Positions 8,750-15,826 of a DNA stretch of 64,000 nt are shown here, one piece after another. Within the stretch, counting starts at the first letter, position 1, and every line of letters begins with the position of its first letter. Both the position numbers and the translations under genes were made by a program. The notes under the pieces are model-generated. The model did no database searches. It was not told where the DNA came from and saw nothing but the letters and a program-made list of their open reading frames with translations. Location: assembly GCF_001707825.1 (NCBI RefSeq), contig NZ_LYBM01000011.1, positions 53,047 through 117,046 on the forward strand, in the 5' to 3' direction. The stretch is from Veronia pacifica. GTDB lineage: Bacteria > Pseudomonadota > Gammaproteobacteria > Enterobacterales > Vibrionaceae.

Positions 8750-9484
8750 ATGAACCGCCTTTTACTCGCTGCCGCCAGCCTGATGCTTCCCTCACTGGCC
8801 TCAGCCAACACTTTCTCTGTCCATTGCCCGATTGGCTGCCCTGAAAACCCTGAAGGTAACCATCAGGTGTTCACCCATATCTATGGCATGTCGATGAGCC
8901 CTGAGACCAAGTTCGCTAACTGGGTGGCCTATGAAGTGACGCCGCAGAACTTTGGCGTGAGCCCAGGAAGGAATTGGGACCATAATGAAGCCATCCCAAG
9001 CGATATCGTGATGGAAGAGAAAGATTACAGCGGTTCGTGGAAGGCACTTGGCGTCGACAAGGGACACATGGCTCCGCTGGCCGCGTTCGCTAATAACCCG
9101 TATTGGTATGAGACCAACTATATCAGCAACATCACCCCGCAAAAGTCAGCCCTGAATCAGGGACCATGGGAAGAACTCGAGGCAGCAATCCGTAAAGGGG
9201 CCACCTATGAGTCACCTTTCTATGTTGTGACCGGGTCACTGTTTGAAAAAAAGATGCCAGCACTGCCCAAGGCTGATGAATCACACAAGATACCATCTGG
9301 GTTTTATAAGCTGGTTTACAACGCCAAAGGGGAAGGTGTGGCATTCATTATGGAGCAGGACAGTGGGCGAAGTGACAACTACTGTGCGAAGCAGGTGTCG
9401 ATAAGCGAACTCAGTGGCAGAGTAGGGTATGTGTTGCCGTCAGTGGAAGTGGATGCGGAGATGGTGAAGAGAGTGGGGTGTTAG
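8750..9484 (+). CDS. Secreted DNA/RNA non-specific endonuclease (NucA/Serratia-nuclease type)
   Basis: The N-terminal 19 residues are a signal peptide (cleavage near SLASA-NT). DKGHMAP (D103-P109, H106 as general base) is a variant of the family's DRGH motif, and NITPQKSALNQGPWEELE supplies the Mg-binding Asn region. Six or more Cys, including VHCPIGCPEN and the terminal GC, suggest disulphides outside the cytoplasm. The enzyme would degrade DNA/RNA in the periplasm or medium. As prophage cargo it may provide nutrients, biofilm escape or exclusion of incoming DNA. The ribosome site is AAGGAC before ATG 8750. Confidence 0.88.
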   Translation: MNRLLLAAASLMLPSLASANTFSVHCPIGCPENPEGNHQVFTHIYGMSMSPETKFANWVAYEVTPQNFGVSPGRNWDHNEAIPSDIVMEEKDYSGSWKALGVDKGHMAPLAAFANNPYWYETNYISNITPQKSALNQGPWEELEAAIRKGATYESPFYVVTGSLFEKKMPALPKADESHKIPSGFYKLVYNAKGEGVAFIMEQDSGRSDNYCAKQVSISELSGRVGYVLPSVEVDAEMVKRVGC

Positions 9485-9488
9485 AAGG

Positions 9489-9507
9489 AGGGGACGGAAT
9501 GTCCCCT
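9489..9507. terminator. Hairpin between convergent cargo genes
   Basis: AGGGGAC-GGAAT-GTCCCCT, a 7-bp stem with a 5-base loop, begins 5 bases after the nuclease stop and lies 24 bases from the convergent gene ending at 9531. It probably terminates the nuclease transcript. Confidence 0.6.
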
Positions 9508-9530
9508 AATTGAGTGTTCTAAACAACTGG

Positions 9531-10118
9531 TCAATCCTTTCTTTGAGCAGAGCATAAATAGTCAAGTTCAATCTCATTGCTCGTTATTTTTTCTAGGTAG
9601 TTTTTTCCAACCAGCATTGGTATGTGCTCTATCTCTTCGTCACGAACAAGCTCTTTCTGGTGGCCATGTAATACGGCGAAATGTGGCCAAGGCATACCAT
9701 AGTGCCTGCTTACTCTTGATACTGTCGTTGGGTCCACCACGTAGTCTTCACCAATCGTGACCCAAACATGTATTCCAATATTTTTCTCTTGAGAGATTTC
9801 TTTCCACTCGGCTTCGAGGTTTTCCTGCGTTGCACTATATAAACTTTCAGAGCGAAACTTAACTTCTCCATAAGTAAGTTCACAAGGGATTTTATTTTGT
9901 TGTAGGAACATAAAAACCTGGCTGGCAAAATTCATGCAGCTTGCACCACGGTACCCGTCTCCGTGCAAATTTACTAAGAAGGTACTAACCTCGTGCATAA
10001 GTCTGTCGAACTTTTCATCGAAAGATACATGGTGCTCAGATGAGTTGACGACTCTTGGTTCAATACCCATCTGGGTAGATTTCTCAACTGACTGACGAAA
10101 CTGCGCTAGGTAATCCAT
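9531..10118 (-). CDS. Hypothetical protein with papain/transglutaminase-like Cys-His-Asp layout
   Basis: The 195-residue protein has GASCMNFASQ (C61) at the start of a helix, then IHVWVTIGEDYVVDPT (H117, D129). This is the spacing and context of the Cys-His-Asp triad in transglutaminase-like and related papain-fold proteins. No signal peptide or membrane segment is visible. I cannot name a family. If active it would be a cytoplasmic thiol peptidase or amidase or acyl-transfer enzyme. It is convergent with the nuclease gene and separated from it by a hairpin. Confidence 0.55.
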   Translation of the reverse strand: MDYLAQFRQSVEKSTQMGIEPRVVNSSEHHVSFDEKFDRLMHEVSTFLVNLHGDGYRGASCMNFASQVFMFLQQNKIPCELTYGEVKFRSESLYSATQENLEAEWKEISQEKNIGIHVWVTIGEDYVVDPTTVSRVSRHYGMPWPHFAVLHGHQKELVRDEEIEHIPMLVGKNYLEKITSNEIELDYLCSAQRKD

Positions 10119-10277
10119 GAAATAGTTCCTAAAGAATCAAAAATAATTTGCGTCAAAGGTTATCAATAAAAAGGCATTGAAGAGGTGAGTCTTTCTGGGG
10201 TGTAACTCTAAAATATACTATTAATCAATGTATTAGTTTCTTTTGAAGCGGAGATGTTGGAGAGTGGGATGTTGATT

Positions 10278-10300
10278 AGAGGGGACATATCGTCCCCTCT
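10278..10300. terminator. Hairpin at 3' end of the exported barrel gene
   Basis: AGAGGGGAC-ATATC-GTCCCCTCT is a perfect 9-bp stem with a 5-base loop, just past the stop of the minus-strand gene ending at 10306. It uses the same GGGGAC/GTCCCC core as the hairpin at 9489. Confidence 0.6.
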
Positions 10301-10305
10301 TCAAA

Positions 10306-10815
10306 TCAATGATAATGAACACCTTCACTGCCAAATAGGAATGACGCACTTACATAAGCGGAAGACTTTTCTTCAGAGCTTTTCTTAACAAGAGGTAGCC
10401 GGAAACCAAAACCTAAATAATCTCTATTAGCTGAAATATGAAAGTATTTATAACCTAACTGAAGGCTCTCCGATGTTGTCACGACCGCAACACGCCATCC
10501 AGCATCTGTCGATACTCCCAAGTCTAAACCAAGGTTAACGCTGTCATGGTGACTGCCTGCTTCTCCAACTGACAGACCGACGTAAGGAATATACACACTA
10601 TCTTTTAGGTCGTGCTGATATCCGATATTCAAATCCCAAGCCTGCATTTGCGCCGAGCTTGAGCCGGAACCTGACGTTGAGCCGTTTTTTGGGTTATGGC
10701 AATGATAAGGCTTACTGCCTGCATGGCATCCATTTTCATCTGTACCCCCTGAATGGGCGAATACGTTCGAGGAAAAAGCTGCTGCCAGTAAGATTGTTTT
10801 TATATAAAAGTTCAT
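10306..10815 (-). CDS. Exported protein with HSGGTDENGCH...YHCH motif and barrel-like C-terminus
   Basis: The start at 10815 gives MNFYIKTILLAAAFSSNVFA, a good signal peptide. The reading from 10848 adds 11 residues and is less likely. The mature N-terminus HSGGTDENGCHAGSKPYHCH is a short His/Cys motif seen at the ends of many small secreted proteins (YHYH-like, probably metal-binding). After a Ser/Gly linker, the remaining about 120 residues show alternating amphipathic strands (DLNIGYQHDL, YIPYVGLSVG, LGFGFRLPL, YVSASFLFG), like a small outer-membrane barrel. Function is unknown. Confidence 0.6.
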   Translation of the reverse strand: MNFYIKTILLAAAFSSNVFAHSGGTDENGCHAGSKPYHCHNPKNGSTSGSGSSSAQMQAWDLNIGYQHDLKDSVYIPYVGLSVGEAGSHHDSVNLGLDLGVSTDAGWRVAVVTTSESLQLGYKYFHISANRDYLGFGFRLPLVKKSSEEKSSAYVSASFLFGSEGVHYH

Positions 10816-11047
10816 GAAAATCCATTTCTCTGTTGAATGCCTACTCATTCTGTAGGCTCTTTTATTTAGAGTGATTAAATTGATAAATCTGCCGAAAACG
10901 TACTGATATAACCTGTATTACAGTTATATTTCAGCTATTTATTTGGCAAATATGATTGTATCAGGGTGAGTCATTTTGTCGGGGGTATAGTTGCGAGGTG
11001 TGCCTAAGTATGCATTTTAAGGGTGTTGTAACCCAGATGACGAGAGA

Positions 11048-11067
11048 GTGGGGTGCTGATACCCCAC
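11048..11067. terminator. Hairpin in the gap before the antirepressor gene
   Basis: GTGGGGT-GCTGAT-ACCCCAC is a 7-bp stem with a 6-base loop. It lies in the 294-base gap between the exported-barrel gene and the antirepressor stop. It resembles the other cargo-block hairpins in size and G/C composition. A transcription role is inferred. Confidence 0.45.
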
Positions 11068-11088
11068 TTTCAGATATTTTGCTCCATA

Positions 11089-11105
11089 AAGGCCTTTCGG
11101 GCCTT
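11089..11105 (-). terminator. Terminator of the antirepressor operon
   Basis: Read on the minus strand, AAGGCC-CGAAA-GGCCTT followed by TAT... starts 6 bases after the antirepressor stop at 11111. It has a 6-bp stem and short loop, fitting an intrinsic terminator. Confidence 0.6.
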
Positions 11106-11110
11106 AACAT

Positions 11111-11857
11111 TTATCTAGGAAGCAGAGCCAAATTAGTAGGCATCATTGGGGAGAGTTGTTCGGCCAAAATGGCCAGTCCTTTCGAGGTGACCCGGACTTG
11201 GTCCACTGTTCTTTCAAACTCGCCGTTGTTCACTGTCGTCACCTTATGCTCTAGCAGCCCCCGCTGAATCTTATCCTGATAGGCCATCCAGTTTCGGTTC
11301 TCCGTTCGTCGGTAAATCCATTTCCTTTCAGATAACCAATTGAAGAGGTCTTTGGGACGCATCTGCAAATCCTTGGCCGCATTGGTGATGCACATGGAGC
11401 CTTGGGTGCAGGCTATCCGGTGGAACGCTTCAACCTTTGGGTGGTCGGCCTCCACTTTGGCTTTTAACCGGATATTTTCCTCTTCGGCTTCCATGGCGAG
11501 GTTAATCAGGTCCATCCGTGAGAGTTTCATCTGGCCCGCTGGCGAGTAGCTGCCTGTCTTTCGAATCGAGGGTAGGACATCATCGACCACCCATTCTTCG
11601 AACTTCTCGGCCTCGGGTAACTTGGACCGCATGATGAGGCGGTAGACATCGCGTTCTGGGATGATTTGCACGTATCTGACCTGACCTCCCATTTCGGTAG
11701 GGCAGGTTTTTATCTTTTTACAATGGGTACTTACGGCCTTTGATGTGTTGGAATACCCTAAAATATCGGCAATGTCTTTGGCTATAAACCAAGGATTACC
11801 ATCATCGTCAATTACTCGAATTTCGGCATTTTGAAACTGGAAAGGAATAACGTTCAT
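11111..11857 (-). CDS. Phage antirepressor (BRO-N plus KilA-C type)
   Basis: Residues about 1-105 form a BRO-N domain (VIDDDGNPWFIAKDIADILGY near 12-32, then EFEEWVVDDVLPSIRKTGSY near 94-113). Residues about 140-248 form a KilA-C/ANT-type domain (IACTQGSMCITNAAKDLQM, LFNWLSERKWIYRR, QVRVTSKGLAILAEQL). Such proteins bind and inactivate phage repressors. ATG 11857 is chosen because it follows AAGGAGG. The longer reading from 11884 lacks this. The gene overlaps the stop of the small upstream gene (ATGA). It is the last gene of an arc-like operon, the same place ant holds in P22 immI. Confidence 0.85.
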   Translation of the reverse strand: MNVIPFQFQNAEIRVIDDDGNPWFIAKDIADILGYSNTSKAVSTHCKKIKTCPTEMGGQVRYVQIIPERDVYRLIMRSKLPEAEKFEEWVVDDVLPSIRKTGSYSPAGQMKLSRMDLINLAMEAEEENIRLKAKVEADHPKVEAFHRIACTQGSMCITNAAKDLQMRPKDLFNWLSERKWIYRRTENRNWMAYQDKIQRGLLEHKVTTVNNGEFERTVDQVRVTSKGLAILAEQLSPMMPTNLALLPR

Positions 11858-12063
11858 GCGGCCTCCTTGAAAAGGTGCTGGCAAGCGTTGTTAATGTCTG
11901 TGATGCGATCACTGAGAAGCCAGAGGGCGTTTGACAGGGTAGTAATGTCAATGGTGCGGTATTGATCGTCCACACAGAGAGTATCGATGAGGGCGTTGGC
12001 CTGTGCCAACATACGGTTAATATCGTCTTGAATCTCTTGAGTGTTCTTTGCTACGGTGTTCAT
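11854..12063 (-). CDS. Small hypothetical protein in the arc-ant-like operon
   Basis: A 69-residue helical, acidic protein (long amphipathic stretch MLAQANALIDTL and LSNALWLLSDRITDINNA). It has a clear ribosome site, TAGGAGAA, before ATG 12063, and its stop overlaps the antirepressor start. I do not recognise a family. Its position between the arc-like and ant-like genes suggests an accessory regulator or a translational coupler for the antirepressor. Confidence 0.6.
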   Translation of the reverse strand: MNTVAKNTQEIQDDINRMLAQANALIDTLCVDDQYRTIDITTLSNALWLLSDRITDINNACQHLFKEAA

Positions 12064-12133
12064 GTCGATTCTCCTACTTTGGATAGGGTGTTGACATAGG
12101 ACCTCATGAGTGGCTGCTCATGGGGTTCTTTCG

Positions 12134-12292
12134 TTAAAGAGCATTATTGATGAGTCTTTTTCTCCTGACTTGGCTAACTAAAAAGTTAACCTCTGCTGTT
12201 ATGGAGCGATGATTTGTCTTGGCCTGTCTTTTTAGCCAAGTGTGATTGGATGCATCAAGTCGGATCTTGATTTGGGTCTTTTCCTCTGTCAT
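12134..12292 (-). CDS. Arc-like ribbon-helix-helix repressor
   Basis: The 52-residue protein MTEEKTQIKIRLDASNHTWL... has an N-terminal beta strand (QIKIRL) followed by two helices (TWLKRQAKTN, SITAEVNFLVSQV), the ribbon-helix-helix layout of Arc. The start at 12292 follows AAGGAT. The protein would be a dimer binding the operators at 12323-12364, which lie just upstream of its own start, thus controlling the arc-x-ant operon. Longer readings into the operator region have no support. Length matches Arc (53 residues). Confidence 0.75.
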   Translation of the reverse strand: MTEEKTQIKIRLDASNHTWLKRQAKTNHRSITAEVNFLVSQVRRKRLINNAL

Positions 12293-12322
12293 GTATCTAT
12301 CCTTTTTGCTAAGTTTCAGATA

Positions 12323-12337
12323 GAACCATAGAGGTTC
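12323..12337. promoter_or_regulatory. Operator O1 (GAACC-N5-GGTTC)
   Basis: GAACCATAGAGGTTC is a perfect 5-bp-arm palindrome between the divergent repressor genes, 31 bases from the arc-like start. It shares arm sequence and spacing with O2, 27 bases away. It is probably the binding site of one or both ribbon-helix-helix proteins. Confidence 0.7.
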
Positions 12338-12349
12338 CACAACAACATA

Positions 12350-12364
12350 GAACCGTGGTGGTTC
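12350..12364. promoter_or_regulatory. Operator O2 (GAACC-N5-GGTTC)
   Basis: GAACCGTGGTGGTTC repeats the O1 arms with a different centre and lies 26 bases before the preferred start (12390) of the plus-strand repressor gene. The symmetric form with a GTGG centre resembles the P22 Mnt operator in general design. O1 and O2 are 27 bp apart centre to centre, about 2.5 helical turns. Confidence 0.7.
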
Positions 12365-12389
12365 CATGTCAATAGGGTTTGGTGAATTT

Positions 12390-12716
12390 ATGACCGAAGA
12401 TAAGACCATGCAGTTCAAGATTCGAATCGGTGAAGAGCTGCACGGAAAGATTAAAGAGTCAGCAGAACAGGCACATAACAGCTTAAATACTGAAATTCTC
12501 GAAAGGCTAAGCGCCACTGTAAAAATTGATGAATTTTTGAAAGAAAAAGGCGAACCTTATAGATATAACAACATCATTGAAATGCATTCCAAATTAGAGG
12601 CAGCACTTCAAAACACGGCTGACGTTCTCGCTCGTAATGAAGAATCGCTGAATACACGCCTAGTCGAAATGGAAGACAACCTCCTCAAGAAAATGGCGGA
12701 GCTGATGAAGGGTTAA
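12390..12716 (+). CDS. Mnt-like ribbon-helix-helix repressor with coiled-coil tail
   Basis: From ATG 12390 the protein is 108 residues. An N-terminal Arc-type RHH (MQFKIRIGEELHGKIKESAEQ...SLNTEILERL, about residues 6-42) is followed by a long heptad-like helix (SKLEAALQNTADVLARNEESLNTRLVEMEDNLLKKMAEL) suited to tetramer formation, as in P22 Mnt. An alternative ATG at 12366 would abut operator O2. It is transcribed away from the arc-like gene. It would keep the antirepressor operon silent in the lysogen, by analogy with P22. Confidence 0.72.
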   Translation: MTEDKTMQFKIRIGEELHGKIKESAEQAHNSLNTEILERLSATVKIDEFLKEKGEPYRYNNIIEMHSKLEAALQNTADVLARNEESLNTRLVEMEDNLLKKMAELMKG

Positions 12717-12722
12717 GAACAA

Positions 12723-12754
12723 AGTTTTGCCTCAGACTTTCATTTAGCAAAACT
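12723..12754 (+). terminator. Possible terminator after the mnt-like gene
   Basis: AGTTTTGC and GCAAAACT form an 8-bp inverted repeat with a 16-base spacer, starting 6 bases after the mnt-like stop. The long loop and absence of a strong T-tract make this weak. The remaining bases to 12920 show no gene. Confidence 0.35.
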
Positions 12755-12920
12755 GAGTGAGCTTTGAAATAGCGTAATGTTTAGAACTGGCCGAGAGTGA
12801 CATCAAAGTTCTGGGCGTGTTGTTGTGACGATGAATAAAGAGTGATAATTTTTATGGCCTCATACCGTCTGTGTGGTGATCTTCAACTTTTAGACATGAA
12901 CTATTATGATGTATAAAATA

Positions 12921-13583
12921 TCACCTTTTAATTTTACCACTTATTAACTTGTAAAAAGAATAAAATTTAGGTGTTAATGGAATTAAAAATGTTAAAAGAA
13001 CCACATATGGCTCAAATGGGCCTTCTGGATCTAAACACCATAAGAATATTATTATAACCAATGGTAAATACATAATTAATTCTAAAATTTTTTTAAATTT
13101 AAAATATTTATTTTTTGATTTAATTTCTTCCTGATTACAAGATTTTTTTAAAGAAAATTCTATGGTTTTTAACTCATTTACAAATTTGTTGAAGTGAATA
13201 TGCATTTTACCTTTTAGTTTTAATATGAATTCATCATGATTTGAAGAAAGAGTTGAGATTTCAAAACTATTTAATAAGACGTTTTTACAACCTGAATTAT
13301 ATCTTTCATGCTTTTTTTTGACAATTTCTATTATATGTTCGCTAAGATTTGGATAGTATTCAATAGGTGTATTTTTTACAAATGATATAATTGATTCATA
13401 AATTTTTTCATTTCCATGACATATATAGTGTATTGTTCTACTTATGGTATTTCCTGAACGAAGCCAGCCAACCGAAGCATGGTTGGCATGCATTGTTTGA
13501 ATATTGCTATCTAGTTCAATTATTGTTTCTCTAATGACTATATCTATCTTTTCCTCTAAAATTTTTTTAAATTCAAGATCCAT
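12921..13583 (-). CDS. Hypothetical membrane protein, two C-terminal membrane segments
   Basis: A 220-residue protein, strongly AT-rich with Lys/Ile/Asn-heavy composition unlike the phage genes. Residues 1-165 are helical and soluble. Two hydrophobic segments follow (LIMYLPLVIIIFLWCL near 168-183 and YVVLLTFLIPLTPKFYSFY near 193-211) and the end is basic. I do not recognise a family. The layout of a soluble sensor-like part plus two C-terminal membrane helices recalls membrane effectors of abortive-infection systems, but no specific motif supports that. Confidence 0.55.
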   Translation of the reverse strand: MDLEFKKILEEKIDIVIRETIIELDSNIQTMHANHASVGWLRSGNTISRTIHYICHGNEKIYESIISFVKNTPIEYYPNLSEHIIEIVKKKHERYNSGCKNVLLNSFEISTLSSNHDEFILKLKGKMHIHFNKFVNELKTIEFSLKKSCNQEEIKSKNKYFKFKKILELIMYLPLVIIIFLWCLDPEGPFEPYVVLLTFLIPLTPKFYSFYKLISGKIKR

Positions 13584-13704
13584 AAATATCCTAATAAGCT
13601 AATGAATAATAAAGGGTTAAAAACTATTTTAAATATTTTCAGACCTAACCATTCGTCTTACAGACAATCGATTTAACCAGTCTTACAGAAAATAACCAAA
13701 ATAA

Positions 13705-13886
13705 GGAATATAAATTTTATCTTGGTAGAGCATATCAAATTGGTTCTGAAGCTAGAATCCTACCCAAGTGCGTTCGCTCGAAAAGCCATCAATTTTGTAA
13801 GGTAATTTGATGCGTACAGCGAAGTGATTTCTATTCTCTTTTATAGGTTGCGAGGGTGTGAAGGGATTGTTTGCGAAAGGCTAAAA
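13705..13886 (+). repeat. About 180-bp direct repeat, copy 1
   Basis: The first of two same-orientation, similar-length sequences. Both begin GGAATATAAATTT and contain the near-identical block TTTCTATTCTCTTTTATAGG, and both end in GGCTAAAA. The centres have diverged. This copy lies in the 383-base gap (13584-13966) between the membrane protein and a lipoprotein gene. Nothing else coding is visible in the gap. Confidence 0.7.
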
Positions 13887-13966
13887 TAACATGGCCCCCG
13901 CGGGTGCGGTGACCATGGGGCATAGACAAACCTCTTATTACTTCGATTGAACGCCGTTTGAGATGC

Positions 13967-14467
13967 CTAGCTTGCAGTAGGGAAAATACCATATTTTTGC
14001 GAAATGCTTTTGTATGTAAACTTAGCATTATAGCTAAATAGGTTTTCAGGTTTCTCTTTAAAGCAAACTATTGTGTTTGATGAGTTTGGCTTTGAAATAT
14101 TATAGGTTTGACCACCATAAGTTGTAGTTGTCGCATTGCCGTATGTATAACTGCCTGAACCATAGAAGCTTGCGGATGTATTCGATGTTGTTGGGGTTGT
14201 ATATGTACTATTTGATGAGTAACTATTGGCATCAATAACAGCAAAATATGTGAAACCATTTTGTAATGTCAGTTCTGCGCTTCGCAACAGAGTAAAATCT
14301 GAAGCTCTCTCTTTACTTGTATATGCGTTACCTTTGAAGGTAACTTTAAATACGTTTTCGTCTATCTGCGTTTCAGAGTAGCCGCCAGTAAAGCCATTAC
14401 TTTGGTAAGTAGTTGCACATCCTTGTAGACAGGCTAATACCAAAATTAATACTGATAATTTTTTCAT
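13967..14467 (-). CDS. Lipoprotein, CC0125/CC1285-like
   Basis: MKKLSVLILVLACLQGCATTY is a signal peptide with lipobox LQGC. The block after it (YQSNGFTGGYSETQIDEN...KVTFKGNAYTSKERASDFTLLRSAELTLQNGFTYFAV) is the conserved core of a widespread lipoprotein family of unknown role (CC0125/CC1285 type). The middle is Ser/Thr/Tyr/Gly-rich low complexity (about residues 82-120). It is probably attached to the outer membrane. The gene lies between the two 180-bp direct repeats. Confidence 0.72.
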   Translation of the reverse strand: MKKLSVLILVLACLQGCATTYQSNGFTGGYSETQIDENVFKVTFKGNAYTSKERASDFTLLRSAELTLQNGFTYFAVIDANSYSSNSTYTTPTTSNTSASFYGSGSYTYGNATTTTYGGQTYNISKPNSSNTIVCFKEKPENLFSYNAKFTYKSISQKYGIFPTAS

Positions 14468-14634
14468 TGTTTGTCCTGTTTACACAAAAGTCTAAAAAGC
14501 CCCAATGTGTCAATATAGACTCGACGACTTTCCATTATAAATTAGATATTTAATATCTTATTCTTTGTGAGCCTCTAGTGTTTTTGACTCACAAACAAGT
14601 GACGAGAATTAAGCTTGTGAAAAATTTCAAAAGG

Positions 14635-14815
14635 GGAATATAAATTTACTCGGCGGAGCATACCAAACTGGGCATGGGGCTAAAATCCGATCTAGGGGCT
14701 TTTGCTCTAAAAGTGTGCCGAGTTTGAGACGGCATTTGCGTAGTGCAACGAATTGATTTCTATTCTCTTTTATAGGTGGCGATTTTGTGAAAGGTTTGGG
14801 GGGAAAAGGCTAAAA
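14635..14815 (+). repeat. About 180-bp direct repeat, copy 2
   Basis: Second copy of the element at 13705, same orientation and nearly the same length (181 against 182 bp). It lies in the 510-base stretch 14468-14977. Apart from this repeat, I see no convincing gene in that stretch. The two copies flank the lipoprotein gene. Confidence 0.7.
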
Positions 14816-14977
14816 GCAAGTACTCCATACAGGGTTTGGATAAATTTCTTTACAAGAGTAAATGGGTAGATAAGCAAGAAAAGTCAATTGCGTGTGCTTA
14901 TGGTGATGGTCGAGAGGCATTAAACCCTTATGTTCGCAGCCTCTCTTTGAAACTAGAATTCGGTAATTTTTTAACTA

Positions 14978-15121
14978 TTAATACTCTGGCTCGATACCAG
15001 TCCCGTCACAATGTGTACACTCAATTGGCTGGTAATCTACAGGTTGATCATCATTAAGTTCTTGCCAATTAGCCCTCCCAACCTTAGTGCCATCGCATAC
15101 TGAACAAACTTCATCTTCCAT
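14978..15121 (-). CDS. Small protein with two CxxC zinc-ribbon-like motifs
   Basis: From ATG 15121, preceded by AAGGAGG, the protein is 47 residues. It contains CSVCDGTKVG and CTHCDGTG separated by about 23 residues, like half of the DnaJ CxxCxGxG zinc-finger. It is too small for a chaperone and could be a zinc-binding accessory protein. The reading from 15187 adds residues without a ribosome site and is not preferred. Confidence 0.65.
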   Translation of the reverse strand: MEDEVCSVCDGTKVGRANWQELNDDQPVDYQPIECTHCDGTGIEPEY

Positions 15122-15361
15122 AAAGATACCTCCTTTGTAATAAGAGTATGTAGAAAGAAAAGATTTACTTTCTTTCATAAGGCTCAATTAACATACCAAA
15201 GCACACAAGGTTAATAAGGCTTAATTTTGTGCTGTCACTCGCAATTCTTCGGGTTTTGAGTTTAAAGATTCGGGTTAATCTCTGATTTAAAGTGATAATA
15301 TCTTTATCTAGTGGCTACAGCACCGATGCCACTAGTGGTTGATGCAATTTATGGGAATTGG

Positions 15362-15616
15362 TTACCCATCATTATCTTTGTTGTACTGGGGGTTTTTATT
15401 TTTGTGGTTTTTTCTGTAAGTTTTTAAGCGGTCAGCTTCCTTCTTCATTGCGCCATCCTCTGTCATCTTTCTGGACGTGATTTCCATCTTGGAGAAATCC
15501 TTGCCATCGGACTTGTGCTCTTTTGCTCTACGATCTGGATTGTTAGTTGTACCGACGTAAACAACTTTGTTACCTTTCTTCAGTTCATAAGTAACCGTAT
15601 CACGCTTTTTCGTCAT
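15362..15616 (-). CDS. GIY-YIG domain small protein
   Basis: The 84-residue protein reads VTYELKKGNKVVYVGTTNNPDRRAKEHK, a GIY-YIG fold signature (here TYEL...VYVGTT, with R and H on the following helix). Compared with full nucleases it is only the core domain, and no DNA-binding extension is present. A catalytic Glu is possible further on. Role unknown: it may be a stand-alone nuclease. A hairpin (CTAGTGGC...GCCACTAG, 15309-15336) lies past its stop. Confidence 0.7.
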   Translation of the reverse strand: MTKKRDTVTYELKKGNKVVYVGTTNNPDRRAKEHKSDGKDFSKMEITSRKMTEDGAMKKEADRLKTYRKNHKNKNPQYNKDNDG

Positions 15617-15826
15617 TTATTTCCCTTAAACTAATGAAATTTATGATGTGGAAAAGGCATAAACCTTAAATTGTGATAATTTGACCTTCTGTGACGTGAA
15701 AAAACTCCTCTTTATAAGCCTCGCTATGTGACTATATGACTGCAAGCCTTTCATAATGGTACATTTATCTATACACAAAAATTTTTTTTGGTAAAGTAAA
15801 AAGTCAAATTTATAACATGTAAATAA

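Noticed and set aside
10956..11267. 103-codon plus-strand reading
   Set aside because: It runs antisense into the antirepressor gene and crosses two hairpins.
13831..14028. Minus-strand 65-codon reading through the first 180-bp repeat
   Set aside because: It overlaps the start of the repeat and the lipoprotein 3' end; composition matches repeat sequence, not a gene.
13705..14815. 180-bp repeats as tRNA or integron attC sites
   Set aside because: A GGTAGAGCA-like stretch occurs, but there is no acceptor stem, T-arm or paired RYYYAAC/GTTRRRY cores.
14836..15057. 73-codon plus-strand reading
   Set aside because: TTG start without ribosome site, and it overlaps the better supported CxxC gene on the other strand.
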